A stretch of DNA of 64,000 nt, taken from NCBI GenBank assembly GCA_035222895.1, contig JAVYIG010000898.1, positions 62,001 through 126,000 on the forward strand, read 5' to 3'. This stretch comes from Strongylocentrotus droebachiensis (lineage: Eukaryota > Echinodermata > Echinoidea > Camarodonta > Strongylocentrotidae). The notes under the pieces were generated by a model that was not told where the DNA came from, did no database searches, and saw only the letters and a program-made list of their open reading frames with translations. The position numbers and the translations under genes were made by a program. Positions 55,661 through 64,000 of this stretch are shown piece after piece. Every line of letters begins with the position of its first letter. The first letter of the stretch is position 1.

Positions 55661-56385
55661 GATATTGTACATATGCTAATTAAATGATTATGCTAATATG
55701 GCTATTAAAAAAGTTGCCCAAGGTTGCCAAGCTGGCAACCAAGCTGAATTTACTTCAATACCCATCTAGAACACAAATCAACAAAAAAACCTTGTACTTA
55801 ACAACTTTTCCAGGTCTGAAAAACTTCTACAGGACTATAATAGTTCAAGCAATTTGTTGAATACCGTACTGGTTGTTCTTTTAGTTTAGATGTTAAATAT
55901 AATAGTGAAAAGTTGCTGGGGGATAGGAAGATACATAAAAAGATACATTTCACATTTCATGTCTTACTTTCAATTTCTCTTGTAATACTTACCGTGTACT
56001 ACTGGTTACTGTTGCTGTGCACAAAGAAATCAGGAACCATATATTGCCTCTGGCTGTAGTCGTAGTATGATAGCACAGGCAGAGTAGAATCATTTATCAG
56101 TCTCTTGTCTTGACCGTGTTGGCTGCTTTCATTTGTTGCATGTTTCTTTTATTTATAAACTGACTAGACCTAGACAATATTTCCTATGTCAAACTTTTAA
56201 TGTACAGCACATGTCTTGGACATCGGGGGGGGGGGGGGGGGGGGGGGGGACAGGGACAGGGGGTAGAATAACGGAGCCCTCAAACTGAACAAGGGAGAGA
56301 AACTTGTGTATGAGTTGGCTTTACATCTTTCATTTATTTAGAAGTTACATTACTCTTTTCAATTGTTTGTATTCCACACTTGCAG

Positions 56386-56502
56386 GGATCAGCCTTATCT
56401 GAACAGGATCCTAATGTGATCCGTCGTGGTGTGAGTAAGCTGAGACCGCCTTCTAAGCTCCCACAACCTGGACAAAAGAGGACGCTCATATCTGATAACC
56501 AG
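56386..56502 (+). CDS. Candidate host exon: basic Pro/Ser-rich segment (39 codons)
   Basis: An acceptor (ATTCCACACTTGCAG) precedes 117 bases that read GSALSEQDPNVIRRGVSKLR then PPSKLPQPGQKRTLISDNQ in phase 0, followed by a donor-like CAG|GTATTG. Length is an exact multiple of three and both splice sites are good, which is unusual for chance. The product is basic and proline-rich, like disordered regions in microtubule- or chromatin-binding proteins, but I cannot assign a family. The flanks (55817-56385, 56503-56920) show no other coding sequence apart from a poly-G run (56226-56250). Confidence 0.45.
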
Positions 56503-56924
56503 GTATTGTAGCATTCTACGAACAATTAGGAATAAGATATGAAATGGTCTTCCCCAAATCCTTCGCTCTTGTCATCAGTTATCCACTTTCAGAACTCAAC
56601 TAAAGACAGGTCTATTTCAGATTGCTTACAATAAGTCACTGTTTTTTTTGTCTTTCCCAGTTAGAATTGTAAACAGACATTTTTGGTAGTGTTTTAGTCT
56701 CATCAGCGCCCTTGATTAGACAACTAGATATTGGCGCTTTATAAATACCTGGATTGGAAATAAACAATCCAAAAGGAAAATATTCCAGCCGTTGATTTTG
56801 TATGAGCAACAAAAACAATATTTATTTTCTACATTCCGTAGAACACTTCATATAAGCACTTTCTAATGCATAGATGTTCATAATATTTTTGTCCAAACAA
56901 CGAAGAAGGTGTAACATACCTTAT

Positions 56925-57100
56925 CCGGACACCTACCCCCTGGACATCCCCCCCCCCCGATAACCACCAAGTCAACTACCCCCAGGACAAATACCCTCTA
57001 GGATAGTTGTCCGGGGGGTAGTCGTCCTAGAGGATGTTTGTCGTAGGGGGTAGTGTTCTGGGGGGTAGGCGTCCTAGGGGGGTAGGTGTCCTAGAACCGT
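56925..57100. repeat. GTCCTAGG/GGGGGTAG degenerate palindromic repeat
   Basis: Short units such as GGACACCTACCCCC, GTCCGGGGGGTAG and GTCCTAGGGGGGTAGG alternate strands, so the left half (56925-57000) is roughly complementary to the right half (57001-57100). A run of C bases lies at 56949-56958. Confidence 0.6.
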
Positions 57101-57309
57101 AACATCCATGTGAAGTAAATCCAAGAGTGAGTACAATTAATTTGACTAAATGTCTCTCTGAAATGAATTAGAAATTCATACTCTACTAGATTCATTTAAA
57201 TATTGTTGTTAACCATAAATCAGTACAATTTTTGTACAATACAATAATATTACAATGTTTTGTAATCGTTATCCTTGAAAAAGTGTTTTAAAAAGAAATT
57301 TTTCTTCCA

Positions 57310-57491
57310 CAAAAAGGCTTGATTTGGCTAAACCTGCACCAGCTTAGAGGCCCACGATTCCCACTACACGGAAACTTGGTCCTTCAGCCACTAGTAGACC
57401 AGGAATAACAAAACCAGTCACTAGACCAGGTCTTGCTACGATGAGACCACGGTCGCAGCTCAGACCAAAGCAGCACCTGCTAAACCAGGTT
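57310..57491 (+). pseudogene. Second exon-like segment, Lys/Pro/Thr/Arg-rich, broken
   Basis: One frame reads KRLDLAKPAPA, a stop at 57339-57341, then RPTIPTTRKLGPSATSRPG, ITKPVTRPGLATMRPRSQ and on to a donor-like AACCAG|GTTTGT at about 57490. Composition is close to the 56386-56502 segment, so both may belong to one gene. The internal stop, and a better-looking alternative frame near the end (AAPAKP), suggest indels or a pseudogene. No acceptor is convincing. Confidence 0.3.
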
Positions 57492-57751
57492 TGTTGAGAT
57501 CCTTTGAATTGTGCTGAGACTGAGTCATACACTATTCATACATTCAAGCGTGCTGGCATGTAAAAATATTCATTGAGCCAAAGAATATATAAACATAACA
57601 TTTCTTCAAAGGCTCAATTAACCCTAAGAGGCAATGACCAGGGGGGTGTTTCACAAAGATCCTAAGTTGAACTTATCTCCGAGTTGGATTTAACAAAATT
57701 AATGGAAAGCTGTTAGCATCTTTGAACATTTTTTGTTGTTATTTTAAAAGG

Positions 57752-57868
57752 CATATAATTGCAATGACGACCTTCGTCATTGCCTTGTTTTCGTTCACAT
57801 TCTTCTTATTAATTGCAATGACGAACCTTCGTCATTGCCTTGTTTTCGTTCACATTCTTCTTATTAAT
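57752..57868 (+). repeat. Tandem ~58-bp duplication containing GCAATGACGA hairpins
   Basis: AATTGCAATGACGACCTTCG, then TCATTGCCTTGTTTTCGTTC, is repeated with one added base. In each copy GCAATGACGA and TTCGTCATTGC are complementary. A sequence starting GGGGGGTGTTTCACAAAGAT at 57643 is the kind of end seen in other TIR families, but no partner end was found. 57869-58540 shows no gene. Confidence 0.75.
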
Positions 57869-58547
57869 ATTCTTACTTCTTCTTCCTCCTCTTCTTCTTG
57901 TCGTCCGGAATCCCATTCGTTTTGCACGTAGTGCTTGTTATTCCTAGTTAGGTGCTTTCCTCATGTCCTTTTCCTTTCAAATTTCATAGGCATAGTCTCT
58001 AACATCTCATCAAGGTCACTACATTCTTCGATTCTCGAAATCACTCATGCATAACCGTCCAGGCGCCATTTTGTCCGTTTCTGGTCCATTTTAAGGCCTT
58101 TCTTTCTTTCTTCCTGTCTCCACTATCCTTCATCCTACAAACTTCTAACAAATTCCTCTAGATAGTCTGAGAGATGTTCTTTCATCTGCGACACATGACT
58201 TGACCTTCAAAATGCCATCTCATACTCGAAATTCAAATCTAAAACCGACTCCGTCAAAAATCTCTCAAGTTCTTGAAAAATGGACCCCTAAATAATCTAA
58301 AACTGCCATAACTTTCTCATATAAATTCCGTTTTGTATTTAAATCTCACAGTATCTTTATCTCATAATTGCACATAGCCATGCTAAATTTCACGCTCCAA
58401 TGGGCTTGCACAACATAAATAGCGCCCTCTAAAGTTCTGGGAATTGGCTTTCTCTCTGTGGCCGTATCTCCATAATGGCTTAGCAAACCCGTACCCTTTT
58501 TTGGATTTAGATACTTGAAGATATGCCCTTTCCTATGGTGGCCCTGA

Positions 58548-58800
58548 AGGGACATCGCGAAAAGACTAAATCGTGAAAAATATGCGATAAAATTGACGAT
58601 ATCGTGAATTTTATCGCATATTTTCACGAAAAAATTCACGAAATTGACGATATCGTGAACTTTATCGTGAACTTTTCACGATGAAATTGACGATATCGTG
58701 AATTTTATCGTGAAAAGTTCACGATATAAAGTTCACGATTTCGTCAATATTATCGTGTACTCTATCGTGTACTCTATCGATTTATCGTGTACTCTCCTGG
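58548..58800. repeat. Dense nested palindromes of ATCGTGAA/TTCACGAT
   Basis: Within ~250 bp the words ATCGTGAA, TTCACGAT, TTGACGATATCGTGAA and TTTTATCG recur more than a dozen times in both orientations, so nearly every part can pair with another part. It begins after GGGACATCGCG and ends near CTCTATCGTGTACTCTCC. The origin is unknown. Confidence 0.85.
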
Positions 58801-59737
58801 CCTGGCGGTCGCTTCGTAAACAAAACCAGCCCTAGACAATTATTATGACGAGACGTTTTTACGATGATTTCTGTGAAAATGGTAGGTTTAACTTCATATT
58901 ATGCTCTAGATCTATTTGTATTTTATGTTTGACAAGATAGGAATAAAAGTAATTGCACAGCGGAAAAATTACCCGGTAGACTAGATCTATGCAATTAATG
59001 GTCTAGATGCACTCAATGCATTTTCCCATACATTCATTTCCATGTTGTAATATGGAATCTATTGAGTAATGTAATTGATCTAGATGATAGATCTAGGCCT
59101 ACTGTTATTAGTAGGCCTACGTACTAGCACACTCAATTTCTCAAACTGAGTCAACAAAGACTGACAGAGTCCATTGCAATAGCACACTCGTAATCGTCGA
59201 CTAGACGCAAACTGAGCTGAGATGATTCAATTCGATGTAGGAAGCACACGATCTAACTGTTAGATCTACAAATCATGATAGATCTATTACTTAAATCCAA
59301 GGAAAGGGATCGTTTAACAATGTTAAGTCTGACTCTGAGATGCATGCATGGCCCTAGATCTACGTGTTATTTATAACTATGTCTGTGATTATTTAATGAC
59401 ATGATTAGGGGCGCTGGTCCGAGAATGAGGATCGTCTGCATAAACAAGGATATCCTACTCCTAGTCATAAAAACTGACAAATTGCGTTCGCGAACATCTT
59501 TTTTTCATCGGCATTCTGCAGGTTTCAGGGCATGCAAAAAACAGATTCCTTGTAAGAAAATAACCCCAGTCTTGTCTCCTTGGCGTTTGTTCAGAAACGT
59601 ATCTAAAATTTGACCAGTAACTCCGGCGTGGAGATACCCTACTATAACATAGTCTAGACCCAAAATGAAGTAAATATTCATTAAATGTCCAAATAAAAAT
59701 CATGAGTTAAAAGTTGTTATGTTTATTACCTGTTTCG
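58801..59737. other. Unrecognised DNA
   Basis: TAGATCTA-type words are common (58910-59110, 59260-59370). No gene is recognised. Confidence 0.45.
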
Positions 59738-60153
59738 TGTCAATTTTTTTGTTTTGGGGGTTAACCCCCCCCCCCCCCTTTGGTAATTTTTTGTGTGTAA
59801 ACACCCCCTAAAACCCCCCCCTTTTCAATTTATTCCCATGGCCGACCTAAAAAAGGTGACCTTACCCCCCCCCCCTTAACTGATCAAAATGTCAAATTTC
59901 CAAATTTCAAGACCAAAAACAAGTGTCCTCTTACCACCAACCCCCCCCCCCCCCCCCCCGCTTATTCAGCGGTCGGCTGAGTCGTTGCGATTTTTTGGGA
60001 ACTCCAAAAAAAAAAAAAGTGACCTCTTACCCACACCCCCCCCCCCCCCTCCCCCGCTTATTTAGCGGCTGGCTGAGTCGCTGCGAAATTTTCGGACCGA
60101 TTTATAAATGTTAAACCCCCCCCCCCCCTTGAAAAAATCCTGCGTACGCGCCT
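59738..60153 (-). mobile_element. Diverged partial relative of the hAT-like MITE
   Basis: Runs antiparallel to 42911-43360: poly-C runs, GGTTAACCCCCCCC, CTTATTCAGCGGTCGGCTGA twice (once as TTTAGCGGCTGG), CGATTTATAAATGTTAAACC, and the terminal TCCTGCGTACGCGCCTG ending 60153. The other terminus is missing and no target duplication is seen. Confidence 0.78.
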
Positions 60154-61189
60154 GCTGACACGGTTATATGTCATAAACTTGATAAAAACAGAAGACTCAT
60201 AACTTTTTAGTCGATGAGCAGCGAACTCGTAGAGTCCTACGATGCATGAAGTCTAACCGTAAACGCTAAAGGGTAATCCACTCACAGTGTGATTATCTTA
60301 CAAAAATTCATCTCTTGGAGTAAAAAAAAAATGTTTTGATGTTTTTCTTTTTGTTTTATAATGTGCAAAGTTTATCACTAGATGTTGATTGCATATGTTT
60401 CTTTTATTATTCATTCAACAGATTACCTGGTTGGCATTCATGCAAGCAAGCCCTACAACTTGTAGTACAACTGCCATGTATCAACTCTCCATACAAACCA
60501 GCTCAGGATGATGGGAACTAAGCTGAATGTATCCTTATTGAGTGTATGCGTTGAAATGATAACAAAATAAAAATTATCTTAGATAATGATGGGTTATAGA
60601 TTGCTAAGCTGCTGTTACAGACACTGATGTTGTTTCCCTTCATATCCCTCCCATTTCCTTCTCTTTAACAACCCCTGGGGGCTGGCCTGATATGTTGTTT
60701 TCTTTATGAAGGAGTGTTACTACAGTCGAACGGCTTGTAATACTTTTTTAAAAATTGCCCTTGCTAAAAACCTAGTTGATACATACGATAATATAGTTGG
60801 GAGAATTCCGGAATTAATCAGATAATTTTTTTCAAATTTTGATCATTAATGATAGCCTGTTTTCACTCAAACTTTCAGATTATCTTTAAATGTATATCGA
60901 GCATTGAAGTCACTACCTTATCACCATTTTCTCTCATCTGAACAATGTTAACAAGAACCTTAAATGAAGCTTGCACAAGAAATACTTTTATTTGTAAAGG
61001 TATGAACTAGAAATGTCCAATAGACACCAGTCTAAATATAAAAAGGACTACTTTATTTTTAAGACCTGTTAGATTTGTCAATGGAGAATTGGGCAGTTAC
61101 CCTTTTTGTTTAAAAATTTAAATGCAGTGTACATACCACATGTATGCTCATCTAAAGGTCTGTTAAAATGAGACCTGCTTACTATTCAT
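60154..61189. other. Mostly unrecognised; possible terminal exon at 60423-60521
   Basis: TTATTATTCATTCAACAG at about 60405-60422 resembles an acceptor and is followed by a short open stretch (LPGWHSCKQALQLVVQL, then PCINSPYKPAQDDGN) and a stop at 60519-60521; AATAAAA follows at about 60565. This could be the last exon of a gene, but the peptide has no recognised motif. Nothing else here looks coding. Confidence 0.2.
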
Positions 61190-62957
61190 AAGGACCGCTA
61201 TTCATAATTTGAGAAAAGGGTCATTATTCATTAGGGTCATTATTCATACATGTAAGAACCGCTATTCATAATCGAAGAAGGGGGTCGCTATTCATAAAGG
61301 AGAAGAGGGTGGCTATTCATAATACGAGAAGGGGGTCGCTATTCATAATACGAGAAGAGGGTGGCTATTCATAATACAATAAGAGGGTCGCTATTCATAA
61401 TACAGAAAGGGTCGCTATTCATAGAAATTAAATGAGCAAACAAAATTATATTAAAGGCACACTGTCTTACTTGTAGCTACTTGCTCCCTCTATAATATAG
61501 AAAACTTCCCAAATCGGTGCCTGTTGGTCCCCCATGATCCTCTTTTTCTTATGTTAAATGAGAGCTGAGTTAATGAGATAGACACCTGTCACAGTGACCT
61601 CGATGGCTCTCTGGGTGGTCTAATCCCTTCTAGCTGCAGTAGTAAAGCCTCCCTTTAAAGGTAATACAAAGCTTTGGTATGGGGTCATGAATTTGGTTCA
61701 AATGAACATATTGGAAGCATATGCAATCCTACAGTATTCGTTGTCGCGGTTGAAATCAAGTTTACAAATTACAATAGGTGAATAGGATTATATGTGTGTT
61801 GGGTTGTACCGTATTTTTTTGTCACCACAGGAGCGGGGCAGATTCATAAGCTACATGAAGGTAATGGGGATGTCTCTATATAATCATCAAAGATAAAAGG
61901 TACAATATACTTTAAAAAAAAAGACATACCAGTAATACAGGGTACGCCATCATTCGCTTAACGCCTAACGGTCACAATATCATATCTTAATGGCTTAAAA
62001 TCTTGAAAATCTAACTTCCTTACTTATATGGAAAATATATCTTGCTATATTGTGTATAATTTATGAAAAGATGGTATATAACCAGGCGCGGATCCAGGGG
62101 GAGGGGGGGCCAGCGGGCCTTGCCCCCTCCCCCCCCCCCCCTCAAAAAAAAAGAGAGAGAGAGAGAAGGAAAAGAAGGGAAAGAGGGGAGAAAGGGAAAG
62201 AAAGAAGAGGAAGAAGAGTTGCAATTTTCCCGCCAACAAGTTGTAGTTCGGGGGGGGGGGCAAAAAGCCCTTGCCTCCCCCCCCCCTTCCCCCGCCCCCC
62301 AAAGCAGGGGGGGGGGGAAGGAAGGGAAAGGGAAATAGGAGAGCTAAAAGGGAACAAAAAAGAAGGGGAGAACAGTTACGATTTTTCCAGCCAATAAGGT
62401 GTAGATCGGGGGGGGGGGGGGCGCTTGGGGGGTGACAGATGCCCCTCAAATATATTTTAAACATGGTTTATTTCTAATTCGATACCGGTGATTTACAAAT
62501 GCTGCTGAAATGACATAGTTTTCAGAGATTGTTTCCTCAATGTTTAGTAAATTATACTTTTTTATGCATTTGTTGGAAAATGGCAAATTCATGAAAAAAG
62601 AAAGAAAGAATAGTGACCTGCCTTTGTCACAAAATAATAATGTGTCCAAATTTGCTCATCTGACCTTTATTAAATGCCTAAAACCCCTGAGCTTCGGGGG
62701 CTCCACCCATCGACCCCACCAGGGGCCCTAAGGCGGGCCCCTGCATGCTTATGTGATCGTTACAAAATGCCTAAAACCCCTGAACTTCTGGAGGCTCCGT
62801 CCCGTGGACCCCACGCCAATTCGTGACCTGTCAGTGGGCCGTATTATGAATAGCGACCCTCTTCCCGTATTATGAATAGCAACCCTTTTCCCGTATTATG
62901 AATAGCAACCTTCTTCCCGTATTATGAATAGCGATCCTCATTCCGCATTATGAATCG
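61190..62957. mobile_element. Fourth foldback structure with ~30-bp arm repeats
   Basis: 61190-61430 holds ~9 units of GGGTCGCTATTCATAATACG plus AGAAGA. 62840-62957 holds ~4-5 units in reverse complement (CGTATTATGAATAGCGACCC plus TCTTCC). The ~1.4 kb between contains sequence related to the TAA-flanked element interior (61455-61640; GTAGCTACTTGCTCCCTCTA), GA- and G/C-rich low complexity (62090-62430), and the repeat shared with 24390-24600. No gene is seen. Confidence 0.75.
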
Positions 62958-63869
62958 AGCGAGGTTACCATTTCTATAATATTGGCATCAAGAGAACTGT
63001 ACTGGTTATATTGGTATGCTTACGAGTCTTAATGTTCTTTTAATCAGGAACAATGTCACAGACCTAAATGTCTGACCTTTGAAATATTTCAAGTCATACA
63101 TATTTTCAAGTCATTGTAAATGTGCAATTCATTTGATTTGAACCCCAAAAGTGTTCTGCAATACTTCACTTTATGTGTAAACCATTAGTAGGATCTTAAC
63201 ACATGAGTAACTAGTATTTCAAAGCTAACCACTTGATATAATAGATGTGAAAACAGTTATTTAGTGTATATGTGGATGCTTTTCTAAGTTTAAAAAAAAT
63301 TGTTTTGCTCCTTGATTTCACAAATTCTATAATGCACAGTACTTTACCAGATTGCCTCTTACGGTAGCAGGGTATTCATGGAGCATTATCGAGATGGCAT
63401 CAGGAAGAGAGGTATGAACTATGAAACAATTTTTGTATACGTAATGTTTTTGTATTTGTTCTAATTTTATTCATGGATGTACCTAACCCGAAATATAAAT
63501 CTTTCAAAAACCTGGAACATTTCTTAATAACATAAAACCAACCCTCATGTATCATTGCTTTGAATGGCATGCTCATAAAATATCTGATAATGCTATTGCA
63601 TAATTTTAAATCAACTGTTGGGGGCTCCTGTTTATGTATCATTATATGATTGTTTTGCACATGTAAGCATTGCTGGGTGGAATATTATTATAGTATATGT
63701 TTAATTGTATTTAAGGTTTAAACTGTGATATATTTATCTTTCCCTTTATAGTGTTCGGCAGGTGAAGGGCATTTGTAGAAGCCTCAGACTTCAACGCCAC
63801 TGCCCAGAATCATCTGAGCAGGACACTGCCTGAGCTATTTGTCCGATGCCCTCTCGCCTTATCCTTGCT
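62958..63869. other. Unrecognised AT-rich DNA
   Basis: No coding region or repeat is recognised. The open frames (for example 63400-63660 on the minus strand) have no motif. Confidence 0.45.
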
Positions 63870-63968
63870 GATCACACTGTCCAACACTGCAATGTCATCA
63901 AGCTGCTCGGAGTGTTTATGCAGTCCAATCTCAAATGGGACAATCATGATTTGATAGTGCTTATAATA
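63870..63968 (+). pseudogene. LINE reverse-transcriptase fragment
   Basis: Reads DHTVQHCNVIKLLGVFMQSN then LKWDNHDLIVLII. The pattern KLLGV-xx-QSNLKWDNH is the conserved block just after the RT catalytic region in many CR1/L2-type ORF2 proteins (compare SVKYLGIEL in LINE-B). The reading frame is short and the flanks have stops, so it is a remnant; more could lie beyond the right edge. Confidence 0.5.
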
Positions 63969-64000
63969 CATCCACATGGGCATCCAAATATATCAAAATT

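Larger units (their letters stand above)
53008..55816. mobile_element. Third foldback/TIR element with ~320-bp inner repeats
   Basis: The left end 53008-53165 and right end about 55680-55816 are inverted copies (AAAAGTTG, GGGTATTGAAGTAAATTC, GCTTGGTTGCCAGCTTGG, TAATAGCCATATTAGCATAA). Inside are repeats with TGCAATATGTAATAAGGTTG-like, GGCTTTATAGATAAACAATG and GAGAAGATATTCCATGTAGA words, in one orientation at 53150-53650 and inverted at 53985-54800. The centre, 53660-53985, is unrelated and protein-like. The right side holds a further insertion (54829-55660). Confidence 0.8.

Noticed and set aside
58853-58896. Possible first exon (ATG ACG AGA ... GAA AAT G|GTAGGT)
   Set aside because: A 12-codon start with a donor-like site next to a palindrome field; too short to support without transcript data.

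Overview
This window is eukaryotic: AT-rich, intron-scale noncoding DNA, full of non-LTR retrotransposons, SINEs, foldback and TIR transposons, minisatellites and long poly-G/poly-C runs, with no prokaryotic operon. The best guess is a marine invertebrate deuterostome, probably an echinoid. That rests on a mag/SURL-like Ty3/Gypsy remnant, a foldback element with 15-bp tandem arms like the described sea-urchin TU elements, and a tRNA-headed SINE of a type I associate with sea urchins. It is inference, not proof. No complete host gene was found; only two or three exon-like segments near 53.7-57.5 kb and 60.4 kb could be cellular.

Layout. 1-3.6 kb: a minus-strand non-LTR retrotransposon (LINE-A) with an open endonuclease/reverse-transcriptase frame running off the left edge. 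3.6-15.7 kb: a ~322-bp tandem satellite whose monomers each carry a tRNA-Ile-like Pol III module, a T-run terminator and NRF-1-type palindromes. It is interrupted by a 606-bp TIR element and by a nearly complete 5.6-kb CR1-like LINE (LINE-B; ORF1 with SAP and SGNH-hydrolase domains, ORF2 with PHD finger, endonuclease and RT). 15.7-19 kb: mostly unrecognised DNA with a LINE scrap. 18.9-24.2 kb: inverted repeats, a ~31-bp minisatellite and hairpins. 24.9-25.9, 30.7-33.2 and 44.4-46.6 kb: three copies of one repeat family that carries tRNA-like modules. 26.2-30.7 kb: a foldback element with 176-bp tandem arms enclosing a decayed Gypsy gag-pol. 36.2-42.7 kb: a 6.5-kb TIR element containing a 2-kb element with TAA target duplications, itself containing a further insertion. 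42.9-43.4 kb: a hAT-like MITE with an exact 8-bp target duplication. 47.2-47.9 kb: an internally deleted L2-like LINE. 48.2-51.4 kb: the TU-like foldback element. 52.3 kb: a SINE. 53.0-55.8 kb: a third foldback element with an exon-like core. 56.4-57.5 kb: candidate host exons. 58.5 kb: a dense ATCGTGAA palindrome patch. 61.2-63 kb: a fourth foldback structure with ~30-bp arm repeats. 63.9 kb: an RT fragment.

The window therefore reads as a transposon graveyard with several layers of nesting. The insertions record their own order: satellite first, then LINE-B and the TIR element inside it; the repeat family first, then the TAA-flanked element inside it. The features most worth following are the Pol III-type satellite, the foldback element whose left arm carries an antisense copy of RT-coding sequence, and LINE-B, which is one in-frame stop and one 1-nt frameshift away from intact. 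Identities, family names and boundaries come from reading the sequence by eye, without database searches.
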